Assembly (NCBI RefSeq): GCF_000986795.1
Contig: NZ_LAYZ01000002.1
Location: forward strand, 62,001-126,000
Reading direction: 5' to 3'
Source: Salinicoccus sediminis
Lineage (GTDB): Bacteria > Bacillota > Bacilli > Staphylococcales > Salinicoccaceae
Length of the DNA stretch: 64,000 nt
Shown in pieces: positions 39,794-48,199 of this stretch; position 1 is the stretch's first letter, and each line of letters begins with the position of its first letter. The position numbers and the translations under genes are program-made. The notes under the pieces are model-generated. The model made no database searches. It saw only the letters and a program-made list of their open reading frames with translations, and was not told the DNA's origin.

Positions 39794-40312
39794 TTAGGCT
39801 GTCTTACGTTCAGGACGGCGGTGGCTGAAGATACGGAATGTACCTTTTTCCAGCGCGGGTTTGATGAAGCGGTCGACTCCCAGGCTGCCGGCTTTGTACC
39901 CTGCGGCAATGATGATGACTCCGAGCAGGATGTAGAGCGGGTTTACTGATACTGTGCCTGCAAACAGGAATGAGAAGTTCATGAGCAGTCCGAAGAATGC
40001 TGCATAGGCTGTGAAACCGCCGACGATGAGGGCAAGTCCGACCAGAAGTTCACCCCAGGGAATCATCACATTTATCGCAGGTGTCATGGACAGGAAGACA
40101 TTTTCAACAAGGAATGTGTACCATGGATAAACCGGATTGCCGTCCGGACCGACGACCGGATTCTGTACAGCATTCTGTAAGAACCCTGAGGCGTCGAAGC
40201 CTCCTCCCATAACTTTTCCAAGTCCGCTTGTAAACCAGCCGACTCCGAGATAGACCCTCAGGAATAACAGTACGTACTCACTCACTTTGTGCTCCAGCAA
40301 CTTTTTGATCAT
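39794..40312 (-). CDS. DoxX-family membrane protein
   Basis: Integral membrane protein of 172 residues with four hydrophobic segments. The family pattern is visible in LLFLRVYLGVGWFTSGLGKV near the N-terminus and INVMIPWGELLVGLALIVGGFT in the middle. DoxX/DoxD proteins are linked to quinone-dependent sulfur or thiol redox reactions; the role of this one is unknown. The start is ATG 40312, with AAAGGAG 8 bases upstream. Its promoter has a consensus form with two dyads, one in the spacer, so it should be tightly repressed under some condition. Confidence 0.85.
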   Translation of the reverse strand: MIKKLLEHKVSEYVLLFLRVYLGVGWFTSGLGKVMGGGFDASGFLQNAVQNPVVGPDGNPVYPWYTFLVENVFLSMTPAINVMIPWGELLVGLALIVGGFTAYAAFFGLLMNFSFLFAGTVSVNPLYILLGVIIIAAGYKAGSLGVDRFIKPALEKGTFRIFSHRRPERKTA

Positions 40313-40354
40313 TTTGTTTTCTCCTTTCGGTTTTCCGTTCTTTTCTTTGACTTT

Positions 40355-40407
40355 ATTATATGTGAAATATATCACGAAGTCAATATAATTTGTGAAATAA
40401 ATCTCAA
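40355..40407 (-). promoter_or_regulatory. doxX promoter with two Rex/Crp-like dyads
   Basis: On the minus strand TTGACT (40383-40378) and TATAAT (40360-40355) have a 17-base spacer. Dyad 1, GTGAAATATATCAC (40362-40375), fills that spacer. Dyad 2, TTGTGAAATAAATCTCAA (40390-40407), lies directly upstream of the -35 box. Their centres are exactly 30 bp apart. The half-sites TGTGAA resemble Rex or Crp/Fnr-family operators. A repressor binding dyad 1 would block RNA polymerase. Confidence 0.7.
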
Positions 40408-40443
40408 TATTTATGTACAAATCATGAACACCATCCATGCAAT

Positions 40444-40478
40444 AAAAAAACAGTCTCCGGATCAAACCGGAAACTGTC
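40444..40478 (-). terminator. Terminator after folE2
   Basis: Read on the minus strand: stem ACAGTTTCCGG / CCGGAGACTGT with a short loop, followed by seven T. Confidence 0.85.
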
Positions 40479-40496
40479 TCTTGGGGAAAACATATA

Positions 40497-41375
40497 TTAT
40501 TTCTGATAACGCATCCTGCTGAAAGCATCGTGCTGGTGGATGCTTTCCTCGTTGCGGCATTCGAGTTCGAACCCTTTCACCCAGTCGAGTTCGACGAGGT
40601 CATAGGCAATGAGGCGGATGAGGTCTTCCACGAAACGCGGGTTTTCGTAAGCGCGTTCTGTGACCATCTTCTCATCCGTACGTTTCAGGATAGGATAGAG
40701 CTGTGAGGATGCATTGATTTCGAGCACTTCATACAGCTGTTCCCTGTGATCGTCCGGCAGTTCTTTCTCCGGGTCGATATCGAGCAGTACTTTTACATAA
40801 CCGCGCTGGTTATGTGCACTGTATTCACTGATTCCTTTTGAACACGGGCAGAGTGTCGTAACCATGGCCGTCATGCCGAGCTGCTTGCGGGTGGTGCCTG
40901 ATTCGCCGATTTCCAGCGAGTATTTCACATCGGCATGCGCCATGCCGGAAAGCTGTGTATGTGGGCTCTGTTTCGCAAAATACCATTTGCCGTCTGCTGT
41001 AACTTCCGCGGATTCCTGGTCCATGCGGTCGCGCAGCGTGCCGAGCACAGTCTCAAGTGTTCCGAAGTCGAGTCTGACACCGCCGTCATTCTGGGTTTCG
41101 AGGGATTCGAGGATCCGGCTCATGTTGATGCCTTTTTCGTTCTTCCTCAAGCTTGTAGCGAGCTCGAAATTGCCGACGGACTGGAAGTCCCCGATCACTA
41201 CAGGGTAGCTGAGATTATTGATCCCCACCGAATCCACTTCGAATAAAAAGTCTTTTTTCGAGCTTTGGAGGTCCACCATGAGCTCTTTCTCTATTGGCTT
41301 GGTTCCTTCGACGGGGTCGACGGAACCGAAATGTTTAAAGCGTCCTTCTCGTGTCGTAAGGTCCAGTTCTTCCAT
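40497..41375 (-). CDS. folE2: GTP cyclohydrolase FolE2 (type IB)
   Basis: First step of folate synthesis: GTP to dihydroneopterin triphosphate. The 292-residue protein shows the type IB signatures [20 protein letters not shown] (active-site cysteine region near 155) and SIHQHDAF at the C-terminus. In several bacteria FolE2 replaces or backs up the zinc enzyme FolE under zinc shortage; S. aureus uses this type as well. AAGGAG lies 8 bases before the ATG. It follows the bshB2 gene by 11 bases, so the two may share a transcript. Confidence 0.95.
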   Translation of the reverse strand: MEELDLTTREGRFKHFGSVDPVEGTKPIEKELMVDLQSSKKDFLFEVDSVGINNLSYPVVIGDFQSVGNFELATSLRKNEKGINMSRILESLETQNDGGVRLDFGTLETVLGTLRDRMDQESAEVTADGKWYFAKQSPHTQLSGMAHADVKYSLEIGESGTTRKQLGMTAMVTTLCPCSKGISEYSAHNQRGYVKVLLDIDPEKELPDDHREQLYEVLEINASSQLYPILKRTDEKMVTERAYENPRFVEDLIRLIAYDLVELDWVKGFELECRNEESIHQHDAFSRMRYQK

Positions 41376-41386
41376 GCTTCTACTCC

Positions 41387-42055
41387 TTAATCTATATCAT
41401 AACTGTAGAATGTTTCATATTTCATCCACATGTCGCGAGCATCCTGCCCTTCCTGCGTATCGGCAGCAAGGGACTTGAGCAGGGGGCCGGTCTGTGATGC
41501 ATGGGCTGCCATGATCTTCTCTTTACGCTCCTGGTAGCCGTCTATATCTATAATGATATCGGGTTCTCCGAGATCATTCAACGTGTTATTGCTGAAAGCC
41601 ACAAGCTGAAGCGCCGGACGGGCGTCCTCCGGCATTTCTTTCACTGCTTCAATAACAGCCTCAGCCGTCGCTTCATGATCGGGGTGGACAGAATAGCCCG
41701 GATAGAATGTGATGATTCTGGAGGGTTCCAGTTCGTCAATCAGATCCTTCATCACACCTTTCAGATGCCCCGGCTCTTCAAATTCCAGTGTTTTGTCGCG
41801 GTAGCCGAGCAGACGCAGGTCAGTCAGACCGATCAGGCGGGCACTTTCCTCGACTTCCCTTTTGCGGATCGAGTGCAGCGATTCCCTCGTTGCGAACGGA
41901 GGATAACCCAGGTTGCGCCCCATATCGCCGAAGGTCAGGCATGCGTACGTTACAGGCACGCCCATATCCACATACTGGCTCATCGTTCCGCTGACCCCGA
42001 ACGCTTCATCGTCCGGGTGTGGAAATACGACGAGAACTTGTCTTTCCTTTTCCAT
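41387..42055 (-). CDS. bshB2: Bacillithiol biosynthesis deacetylase BshB2
   Basis: LmbE-family zinc deacetylase of 222 residues that removes the acetyl group from GlcNAc-malate during bacillithiol synthesis. The metal motif HPDDEAFG is at residues 13-20, and a second one is SVHPDHEAT near 118. ATG 42055 follows AGGAGG at 7 bases; a GTG one codon earlier is too close. It sits beside a YojF-family gene, the same pair as yojF-yojG in Bacillus, which supports BshB2 over other LmbE proteins. Confidence 0.92.
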   Translation of the reverse strand: MEKERQVLVVFPHPDDEAFGVSGTMSQYVDMGVPVTYACLTFGDMGRNLGYPPFATRESLHSIRKREVEESARLIGLTDLRLLGYRDKTLEFEEPGHLKGVMKDLIDELEPSRIITFYPGYSVHPDHEATAEAVIEAVKEMPEDARPALQLVAFSNNTLNDLGEPDIIIDIDGYQERKEKIMAAHASQTGPLLKSLAADTQEGQDARDMWMKYETFYSYDID

Positions 42056-42066
42056 CACGCTTCCTC

Positions 42067-42426
42067 CTATTTAAAGAACTCCCCGGTCGAAATCTCAAGT
42101 GCACTGGCGAGTTTGCCGTCATAGTTGAAGCCGTGCATGATGAATTCATCATTGTCGTTCACTTCAAAATGGGTGAGCCCGAGGACATAAATCCATCCGC
42201 CGTTGTCCAGTTTGAGGCCGACGCGGAATTCACCGTTGTCACCGCCGCGGATTGCGCCCTGGCTGAAAACGACCTGCACGTTCCTCATGAACATCCCGGC
42301 GTTGAACACCCTCTCGTCCATATGGGAGGCATACATGCCGCTCGTCACTTCAACGTGGACGTACACTTTCTCATCCTGATACCGGTTCAATAAAGTCTGT
42401 ACTTCTTCGCGATTGATCTTTTCCAT
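42067..42426 (-). CDS. YojF-family protein (DUF1806)
   Basis: Conserved protein of 119 residues with no catalytic motif that I can name. It contains QDEKVYVHVEVTSG and the characteristic GGWIYVLGLTHFEVNDNDE stretch. Function unknown, but the gene is consistently next to bshB2, which begins 11 bases downstream, so a role connected with bacillithiol synthesis is plausible. A terminator of the upstream pdxK gene lies at 42460-42482. Confidence 0.85.
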   Translation of the reverse strand: MEKINREEVQTLLNRYQDEKVYVHVEVTSGMYASHMDERVFNAGMFMRNVQVVFSQGAIRGGDNGEFRVGLKLDNGGWIYVLGLTHFEVNDNDEFIMHGFNYDGKLASALEISTGEFFK

Positions 42427-42455
42427 AAATGATGACGCTCCTTAAAATGATCCAT

Positions 42456-42482
42456 AGAAAAGAGATAGGCAAGCTATCTCTT
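42456..42482 (-). terminator. Terminator after pdxK
   Basis: Minus-strand stem AAGAGATAG / CTATCTCTT with a 5-base loop, followed by TTTCT. Confidence 0.65.
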
Positions 42483-42488
42483 CCCGTT

Positions 42489-43319
42489 CTATATCGTTTC
42501 GTCCTGCACGTCGATCTTTTCTACGGTGTTCGCGGCACCGTGGCGGACAACACCGACATGTTCGTTCATCTTCCAGCCGTTCTTGATGGCGGAGGTGACG
42601 AAGGCTTTCGCGTTCTGGATCGCTTCAAGGGGCGCCTGTCCGTTCGCAAGGTTCGCCGTGATGGCTGCCGCAAAAGTACAGCCGGCACCATGGTTGTAGG
42701 AAGCATCGATCTTATCGCTCGTCAGCATGTGGAACGTGTCACCGTCATAATAGACATCGACCGCCTTTTCCCCTTCGATTTCCGAGCCACCCTTGATGAT
42801 GACATGTTTTGCGCCTTTTTCGTGGATGACTTCTGCACATTTCTTTGCAGCATCAAGTGTTTTCGGTGTCTTATATCCCGCAAGCTGCCCGGCTTCGAAA
42901 AGGTTCGGAGTAACCACTGTCGCATGCGGCAGGAGATGTTCGACCATCGCATCGACGAGCCCCGGGTTCAGCACTTCGTCGTCCCCTTTGCAGACCATGA
43001 CCGGGTCGATGACGAAATGTTCTGCATCGCTGTTCAGGAATGCATTCTTGCTTCGCTCGATGACCTCTTCGGAAGGGAGCATGCCCGTTTTGATGGCGTC
43101 AGGTGAGATGGACAGCGCCGTCTCAAGCTGTGCATCGACAACATCAAGAGGAATCGGATTCACACCGTGGGACCAGGTTTCAGGGTCCATGGTCACAATG
43201 GTGGTGAGGGCTGTCATGCCGTATGTTTCATGTTCCTGGAAAGTTTTCAGATCTGCCGCGATACCGGCACCGCCGCTGGTGTCGGAGCCGGCAATTGTAA
43301 GGGTTTTTTTAAGTGCCAT
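42489..43319 (-). CDS. pdxK: Pyridoxine/pyridoxal/pyridoxamine kinase (ThiD-like PdxK)
   Basis: Ribokinase-fold kinase of 276 residues that salvages vitamin B6. LTIAGSDTSGGAGIAADLKTF (split here as LTIAGSDTSGG and AGIAADLKTF) at the start and NHGAGCTFAAAI near 207 (anion hole and catalytic-loop Cys) are typical of the Bacillus/Staphylococcus PdxK, which evolved from ThiD. DPETWSHGV and DPVMVCKGDDEVL agree better with PdxK than with hydroxymethylpyrimidine kinase. It is divergent from ung, the same neighbours as in S. aureus. Confidence 0.9.
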   Translation of the reverse strand: MALKKTLTIAGSDTSGGAGIAADLKTFQEHETYGMTALTTIVTMDPETWSHGVNPIPLDVVDAQLETALSISPDAIKTGMLPSEEVIERSKNAFLNSDAEHFVIDPVMVCKGDDEVLNPGLVDAMVEHLLPHATVVTPNLFEAGQLAGYKTPKTLDAAKKCAEVIHEKGAKHVIIKGGSEIEGEKAVDVYYDGDTFHMLTSDKIDASYNHGAGCTFAAAITANLANGQAPLEAIQNAKAFVTSAIKNGWKMNEHVGVVRHGAANTVEKIDVQDETI

Positions 43320-43433
43320 AGGAAATTTCCTCCAATATGATTAATAACAATATTCTACTATAATAAACGCCGTATTTCTAGAGACATGCCTGATGTAATG
43401 GTATAATCGAACTTTAGACAGAGGTGATATTCA

Positions 43434-44087
43434 ATGGAATGGAAAGATGTCTTCAGATCGATAAAAGAAGCGCATGATTTCAGCGGGCTGGAGGCGGAAC
43501 TGGAAGAAAGATATGCAAGCGGAAAAGTGTTTCCGCCCCGCGACCAGATATATACAGCCTTCGAACTGACGTCGTTTGAGAATGTGCGTGTTGTGATTCT
43601 CGGACAGGACCCGTATCACGGTGAACGCCAGTCGCACGGCCTCGCCTTTTCCGTGAACGAGGGTGTGAAGATTCCGCCGTCATTAAGGAATATCTACAAG
43701 GAGCTTGAGAGCGACCTCGGCATCGTCCGGGAAGGCGGCAGCCTGAAGGACTGGGCGAGAGAGGGCGTCCTATTGCTCAATACCGTGCTGACTGTGGAGG
43801 CAGGTGAGGCACACTCCCACAGGAAACTGGGCTGGCAGCCGTTTACTGATGACATCATCAGACATGTATCGGATGATCTGGAAAACGTTGTTTTCATACT
43901 CTGGGGAAAACCCGCACAGCAGAAGGAAAAGCTGATTGACAAGGACAAGCATCTCGTCATCAAATCGGTGCATCCGAGTCCCTTGTCTGCAAGCCGCGGC
44001 TTTTTCGGCACGGAGCCGTTCAGCCGGACGAACGATTATCTGGTGGAGCACGGACGTGAACCGGTCGACTGGAGTGAGAAGAAATGA
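43434..44087 (+). CDS. ung: Uracil-DNA glycosylase
   Basis: Removes uracil from DNA to start base-excision repair. The 217-residue protein has the catalytic GQDPYHG (57-63, Asp59 is the general base) and the DNA-intercalating [10 protein letters not shown] loop near 180. AGAGGTGAT precedes ATG 43434. Its end overlaps the next small gene by four bases (ATGA), so the two are coupled. Confidence 0.97.
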   Translation: MEWKDVFRSIKEAHDFSGLEAELEERYASGKVFPPRDQIYTAFELTSFENVRVVILGQDPYHGERQSHGLAFSVNEGVKIPPSLRNIYKELESDLGIVREGGSLKDWAREGVLLLNTVLTVEAGEAHSHRKLGWQPFTDDIIRHVSDDLENVVFILWGKPAQQKEKLIDKDKHLVIKSVHPSPLSASRGFFGTEPFSRTNDYLVEHGREPVDWSEKK

Positions 44088-44413
44088 AGCAGCAGATCAT
44101 AGCAGAACTGAAGCAGGAACTTCACCGTATGGAAGTGTCGAGCCAGCCGCATGAATTCGACAAGCATCTGTATGCAATGGAGCGGCTGATAGGCCTTCTG
44201 AAACAGGACAACAGTGCAGCTGTCCCACCTGTGGCACCGGCCTCCCGGCAGGACCCGGCCAGCATGAGCGCAGATGACAGGGAAATGCTCCGCATGATGG
44301 GCGGAAGCGCAGAAGGGCACAGGGACAGTCCAAGGCGGTCAGAACAGATTCCGGCGGAAACACTCGATACGGACGACGGATTCGGTAACGGGGATTCACT
44401 TTTCGATTTTTAA
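44084..44413 (+). CDS. YwdI-like hypothetical protein
   Basis: Protein of 109 residues. The first 45 residues form a probable amphipathic helix ([30 protein letters not shown]); the rest is Pro/Ser/Asp-rich and likely disordered, ending in GDSLFDF. No enzymatic motif. It overlaps ung by four bases and precedes a DUF423 gene, the same ung-ywdI-ywdK-like order as in Bacillales, so it is a real conserved gene of unknown function. Confidence 0.75.
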   Translation: MKQQIIAELKQELHRMEVSSQPHEFDKHLYAMERLIGLLKQDNSAAVPPVAPASRQDPASMSADDREMLRMMGGSAEGHRDSPRRSEQIPAETLDTDDGFGNGDSLFDF

Positions 44414-44440
44414 CAAACTGGTATCAAAGGAGAAGACGGA

Positions 44441-44806
44441 ATGAAGCTATTCATAATATTCGGTGCAGTGAACGCACTGATTTCTGTTGCGCTCGGTGCC
44501 TTCGGCGCGCACGGCCTCGAAGGCAAGATCAGCGAACACTATATGGGCGTATGGGAAAAAGCGGTGCAGTATCAGATGTACCACGCACTCGGTCTGCTGG
44601 CAGTCGGCATACTGATGCAGATCACAAATGCACCGCTGCTTGGTGCCTCCGGCTGGCTGATGCTGCTCGGCATCATATTCTTCAGCGGTTCACTGTATAT
44701 ACTCGCGGTCAGCGGCATTTCCATACTGGGCGCCATCACTCCGATCGGCGGCGTGCTGTTCCTCGCCGGCTGGGTATGCCTGATCATCGGCATCCTGAAG
44801 ATCTAA
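44441..44806 (+). CDS. DUF423 family membrane protein (YwdK)
   Basis: Integral membrane protein of 121 residues with four hydrophobic segments. The N-terminus has the family pattern [15 protein letters not shown] (near 17-31), and [13 protein letters not shown] follows. Function unknown; the family is widespread. It lies 27 bases after the ywdI-like gene, with AAAGGAGAAG upstream, and is followed by a small membrane protein gene. Confidence 0.85.
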   Translation: MKLFIIFGAVNALISVALGAFGAHGLEGKISEHYMGVWEKAVQYQMYHALGLLAVGILMQITNAPLLGASGWLMLLGIIFFSGSLYILAVSGISILGAITPIGGVLFLAGWVCLIIGILKI

Positions 44807-44819
44807 GCCGGATGGTGGT

Positions 44820-45035
44820 GTGATTATTTCAAAAAAAGGTGGTTTCAGACACTATCTGACAGTATTCCTGCTGATCATGGCTGTCTTTCTGGCAGGGAAG
44901 GGGATTATCAACCTCGTCATGACACAGACAATCAGCATAGCTGAGATACTGGCGATGCTCGGACTGCTCCTGGCTTTGGCAGTGTACATGGACAACAGGC
45001 TGAAGAAGAAAAAAGCGCAGAAGAAAAGAAAATGA
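44820..45035 (+). CDS. Small membrane protein, unknown function
   Basis: Frame of 71 residues from GTG 44820 with two hydrophobic segments (LTVFLLIMAVFLAGKGIINLV and ISIAEILAMLGLLLALAVYM) and a very basic tail of lysines. The start is uncertain because the ribosome site (GGATGG) is weak. It lies 13 bases after the DUF423 gene and ends before a clear terminator, so it is likely the last gene of the ung operon. I do not recognise the family. Confidence 0.6.
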   Translation: MIISKKGGFRHYLTVFLLIMAVFLAGKGIINLVMTQTISIAEILAMLGLLLALAVYMDNRLKKKKAQKKRK

Positions 45036-45045
45036 TATATGTATC

Positions 45046-45075
45046 AGAACCCCGCTACGGCGGGGTTCTTTTATT
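45046..45075 (+). terminator. Terminator of the ung operon
   Basis: Stem AGAACCCCGC / GCGGGGTTCT with a TACG tetraloop, then TTTATTTT. Confidence 0.9.
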
Positions 45076-45100
45076 TTCCAAAAAAACTTATGATGCAGGG

Positions 45101-45137
45101 TTTACAATTTCCACCACAATGGTATATACTTATATAC
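45101..45137 (+). promoter_or_regulatory. Promoter and operator of the GntR-ABC operon
   Basis: TTTACA (45101-45106) with TATACT (45125-45130; spacer 18) or TATATA (45123-45128; spacer 16). The dyad GTATAT (45122-45127) / ATATAC (45132-45137) covers the -10 box, a good place for self-repression by the GntR protein encoded next. Confidence 0.6.
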
Positions 45138-45171
45138 ATAACTATATAAGCAGATGAGAGGGCGTGGTGAT

Positions 45172-45552
45172 TTGAGTGGACAGCTGAATGACCGCAAACC
45201 GATTTTTGAGCAGATCAAAGACTGGATCAGCGACCAGATCATTAGCGGGACATTGAAGGAGGATGACAGGGTCCCTTCAACCAATGAGATTGTACAGTTC
45301 TATAAAGTCAACCATCTGACGGTGGCCAAAGGTGTCAACCAGCTGGTGGACCAGGGCGTAATCTACAAAAAGAGGGGTGTCGGCATGTTTGTTGCACCGG
45401 ATGCAAAGAAGAAACTGATGGGAGAAAGGAAGCAGAATTTCAAGGAGGAATACTTGAAACCAATGATGGACGAAGCGCGCAAGCTTGGGCTGACAGATCA
45501 GGAAATCAGTCAGCTCATAACCGAAATGAAAGGGAGTGATGCGGATGAATAG
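45172..45552 (+). CDS. GntR-family regulator, YtrA/PmtR type
   Basis: Short GntR protein of 126 residues with an N-terminal winged helix (IFEQIKDWISDQIISGTL, VPSTNEIVQFYKVNHLTV) and only a short C-terminal tail, as in YtrA. TTG 45172 is preferred because GAGGG lies 9 bases upstream; ATG 45154 has no ribosome site. It is the first gene of a three-gene operon with an ABC ATPase and permease, overlapping the ATPase by 8 bases. YtrA/PmtR regulators repress their own exporter operons and respond to cell-wall-active or membrane-active compounds; the same logic is likely here. Confidence 0.88.
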   Translation: MSGQLNDRKPIFEQIKDWISDQIISGTLKEDDRVPSTNEIVQFYKVNHLTVAKGVNQLVDQGVIYKKRGVGMFVAPDAKKKLMGERKQNFKEEYLKPMMDEARKLGLTDQEISQLITEMKGSDADE

Positions 45553-46426
45553 TGTGCTGAAACTTGAAAAGGTGTCCCTGGATATCAAAAAGGATAATAT
45601 ATTGGAAGACATTTCCGTTGAGATGGAAACAGGGAAAATATACGGCCTTATCGGCCGCAACGGGGCAGGCAAGACGTCAATACTGTCGCTGGTTGCATCG
45701 TTCAGGAAACCGACAAAAGGGACCCTGACCATCGACGGTGTGGACCCGTATGAAAATGAAAAGCTGATGCCGAAAGTCGATTTCCTGTACGAAGTGGACT
45801 ACTCGGACGAGTATGATACTGCCGGAAAGATGTTCAGAATGACAAAAAGGTATAAAGTGGATTTCGATATGGATTATGCGCTGGAATTGATGGAAGGGTT
45901 CGGCGCACCGGTGGACAAGGCGCTCCATAAGATGTCAAAAGGCCAGCAGGCGGCGGTCAATGCGGCAATCGGGCTTGCATCGGGTTCGCAGGTGACGATA
46001 TTCGATGAAGTGACAAACGGCATGGATGCACCATCCAGGGAATATTTCTATAGACAGGTGCTTGCAGCGAAGGAGAAGAGTTCGAGGATCTTCATCCTCT
46101 CGACACACATCGTGTCTGAGATGGACTACCTGTTCGATGAAGTGATCATCGTGCATCACGGCAGAGTGACACTGCAGGAACCGCTCGATGTACTGCTCGA
46201 ACGCGGCTTCAGGGTGAGCGGGCCGGAGGAGAAGGTGGCGCAGTTCACAGCAGGTAAAGAACTGCTGTCGACAGAACGCCTCGGACCGATCCGTTCCGAC
46301 ATGGTGCTCGGCCGGTTGAGTGAAGCGGAACTTCAGGAGATTGACAGGCTGTATCTCGATATAAGCACAGTGAAGCTGCAGGATCTCTTCATCAGACTCA
46401 CAGAAGACAAGGAGGGTGTGGAATGA
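45545..46426 (+). CDS. ABC transporter ATP-binding protein
   Basis: ATPase of 293 residues. Walker A GRNGAGKTS near residue 36, Walker B VTIFDEVTNG and the H-loop STHIVSEMD are present. The ABC signature reads MSKGQQ instead of LSGGQ, a change also seen in YtrB/PmtA-like exporters. ATG 45545 has AAAGGGAG 8 bases upstream. It starts inside the GntR gene and overlaps the permease gene by 4 bases. The C-terminal 80 residues after the ATPase fold are a separate small domain. Likely drives export of a peptide or antibiotic. Confidence 0.88.
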   Translation: MNSVLKLEKVSLDIKKDNILEDISVEMETGKIYGLIGRNGAGKTSILSLVASFRKPTKGTLTIDGVDPYENEKLMPKVDFLYEVDYSDEYDTAGKMFRMTKRYKVDFDMDYALELMEGFGAPVDKALHKMSKGQQAAVNAAIGLASGSQVTIFDEVTNGMDAPSREYFYRQVLAAKEKSSRIFILSTHIVSEMDYLFDEVIIVHHGRVTLQEPLDVLLERGFRVSGPEEKVAQFTAGKELLSTERLGPIRSDMVLGRLSEAELQEIDRLYLDISTVKLQDLFIRLTEDKEGVE

Positions 46427-47124
46427 GTGGAAAATCAGGTCTTGCCACAACGGATTATTCGAAGGAATTCGGCAAATGGAGCCTGTGGTATATACCGATA
46501 TTCGCCCTGGTCTACATCATTATGAATGTATTCATAAGGGAACCGGAACTGAATGACATGTCATTCTTTGCCATGGCTCTGTCAGCCAACAGGATATATA
46601 TGCTGGTGCTCGGGATACTGGCGGCATACACCTTCCTCGAGTGGTCGCTGAACCTCGGGCTGACGCGGAAGATCTTCTTCCGGGCAATGGTGGCGGCAGG
46701 AGTCATCGTCACTTTATTCGTAACGGTGGTTACAGCGGCCATATCATTCGTGTTCGGCCTCATGCCGTGGTTCGGCACGGGTATTCCGGACGTGCCGGGA
46801 GGTACGGAAACAATCGTGCATGTGGGCGGATACATGCTGTCGACACTGCTTTACTTCCTCGGCGGCTTTCTGATCAGTGTGGGATTCTACCGTGGATTCG
46901 TTCCGGGGATGAGCGCGGTGGTCCTGAATGTCATCCTGTTCATGGCAACGGATGTGCTGTGGTCGAGGGATGAGGGCGCTGCCGGCTTTCCGGCCATCGA
47001 TTCCCTGGATCTCATGACTGGTATGAGCATGTGGGCGGTGGCGGCTGTCACCCTTGCCGTTCTCGCCGTTGTATGTGCAGCTCTTTATTATATGATCCGG
47101 AACATTCCCGTCAAGATCAAATAG
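46423..47124 (+). CDS. ABC transporter permease, six-helix exporter type
   Basis: Membrane protein of 233 residues with six hydrophobic segments (for example WYIPIFALVYIIMNVFI and YMLSTLLYFLGGFLISVGF). Sequence similarity that I can judge by eye is low, but size, topology and coupling to the ATPase fit YtrC/PmtB-like permeases. The start overlaps the ATPase stop (ATGA), and a terminator follows. Only one ATPase-permease pair is present, whereas S. aureus pmt has two. Confidence 0.78.
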   Translation: MSGKSGLATTDYSKEFGKWSLWYIPIFALVYIIMNVFIREPELNDMSFFAMALSANRIYMLVLGILAAYTFLEWSLNLGLTRKIFFRAMVAAGVIVTLFVTVVTAAISFVFGLMPWFGTGIPDVPGGTETIVHVGGYMLSTLLYFLGGFLISVGFYRGFVPGMSAVVLNVILFMATDVLWSRDEGAAGFPAIDSLDLMTGMSMWAVAAVTLAVLAVVCAALYYMIRNIPVKIK

Positions 47125-47130
47125 GCATGA

Positions 47131-47160
47131 AAAAACCCGGTCCACTGGACCGGGTTTTTA
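47131..47160. terminator. Bidirectional terminator after the ABC operon
   Basis: Perfect 13-bp stem AAAAACCCGGTCC / GGACCGGGTTTTT with an ACT loop, T-runs on both strands. It also serves the minus-strand mini-gene at 47163-47252. Confidence 0.9.
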
Positions 47161-47162
47161 TA

Positions 47163-47252
47163 TCATTTACGTCCGCCTTTATTGCGGTTTCTTATTTTTC
47201 TGATCAAAAAAGGCAGTGCCATGTATATGATTCTTCTGATCAATCGGCCCAT
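47163..47252 (-). CDS. 29-residue basic amphipathic mini-protein
   Basis: A short frame with good gene signals: GGGAGGAATC gives GGAGG 7 bases before the ATG at 47252, and a terminator begins 3 bases after the stop. The peptide starts MGRLIRRIIYMALPFLIRK and ends NRNKGGRK, with about ten basic residues around a hydrophobic core and no acidic residue. It lies 66 bases downstream of hemQ on the same strand. Possibilities are a small membrane-associated or RNA-binding protein, or a toxin-like peptide; I do not recognise a family. Confidence 0.6.
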   Translation of the reverse strand: MGRLIRRIIYMALPFLIRKIRNRNKGGRK

Positions 47253-47318
47253 CGTGATTCCTCCCGCTTTGGTTTTGTTTACTTATAACCGAATCTGGAA
47301 GGCTTAAAACCACCGGTA

Positions 47319-48065
47319 TTACTGGAAGAAAGCCGGAAGTTCTTCAGCCGGCAGGTGGACACCTACGAAAAAGTCACCGAACTCGCCGTAGCGTGCGGAT
47401 ACTTCATCGAATCTCATCTCATAGATCAGTTTCTTGAACTGGATCATGTCATCAGAGAACAAAGTGACTCCCCACTCATATTCATCGAGACCGACGGAGC
47501 CGGTGATGAACTGTTTGACCTTGCCTGCGTAGCCGCGGCCGATCATGCCGTGTGAATACATGAGTTCACGGCGTTTTTCCATATCGAGCATGTACCAGTT
47601 GTCGTTGCCTTCGCGGCGTTTGTCCATCGGATAGAAGCAGATGTAGCGTGATTTCGGCACTTCAGGGTAGAGGCGCTTTCTCACATGTTCGTTCTGGTAT
47701 GGATCTTCATCGGAATCTTTCGCAAGATAGTTGCTGAGTTCGATGACGGAAACGTATGAATAGGATGGAATCAGGAAATCGCTGATGGCGAGTTTGTTGA
47801 ATTCCAGCTCCAGTGTATTGAGTTCGTCGATCGTCGGACGGAGCATCCAGAGGATCAGGTCAGCTTTCTGGCCGGTGATATTGTAGAAAGAGTAGCTGCC
47901 TTCTTTTTTCTGATGCACTTCTTCCTGACGTTCCAGGAAACTTTGAAGTTCTGTGACCATCTTGTTCATTTCTTCCGGTTCGAGAAGGCGGAGTGATGGC
48001 CAGTCTACGTTATAAAGAAGGTGAAGGCTGTACCAGCCATCCAGTGTTTGTGCTGCTTCATTCAT
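47319..48065 (-). CDS. hemQ: Coproheme decarboxylase HemQ (ChdC)
   Basis: Last step of the coproporphyrin-dependent heme pathway: decarboxylates coproheme to heme b. Chlorite-dismutase-fold protein of 248 residues. The proximal-histidine segment [18 protein letters not shown] and the substrate tyrosine in [12 protein letters not shown] are visible. The N-terminus has the usual [15 protein letters not shown]. It is divergent from pta, as in Bacillus (ywfI-pta) and Staphylococcus. Confidence 0.96.
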   Translation of the reverse strand: MNEAAQTLDGWYSLHLLYNVDWPSLRLLEPEEMNKMVTELQSFLERQEEVHQKKEGSYSFYNITGQKADLILWMLRPTIDELNTLELEFNKLAISDFLIPSYSYVSVIELSNYLAKDSDEDPYQNEHVRKRLYPEVPKSRYICFYPMDKRREGNDNWYMLDMEKRRELMYSHGMIGRGYAGKVKQFITGSVGLDEYEWGVTLFSDDMIQFKKLIYEMRFDEVSARYGEFGDFFVGVHLPAEELPAFFQ

Positions 48066-48110
48066 TCAAAATCTCTCCTTTTATATTGTCACATTCAATT
48101 CTACTACTAA

Positions 48111-48124
48111 AGAAAACGTTTTAA
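48111..48124. promoter_or_regulatory. cre-like CcpA site upstream of pta
   Basis: AGAAAACGTTTTAA keeps 9 of the 11 fixed positions of the cre consensus TGWAANCGNTNWCA (both mismatches are at the ends). With the TATAAT at 48160-48165 as the -10 box, the site is centred about 55 bp before the start point, the region from which CcpA activates pta in Bacillus. Confidence 0.45.
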
Positions 48125-48159
48125 AAGCGGATGGGGATGAAATAATGTGTCGAAAAGAG

Positions 48160-48165
48160 TATAAT
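48160..48165 (+). promoter_or_regulatory. -10 box of the pta promoter
   Basis: TATAAT at 48160-48165; the -35 region (ATGAAA, 17-base spacer) is poor, which fits a promoter that needs an activator. Confidence 0.5.
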
Positions 48166-48199
48166 ATGGCATGTGTACAGGCTAACCAAGGAGGATATT

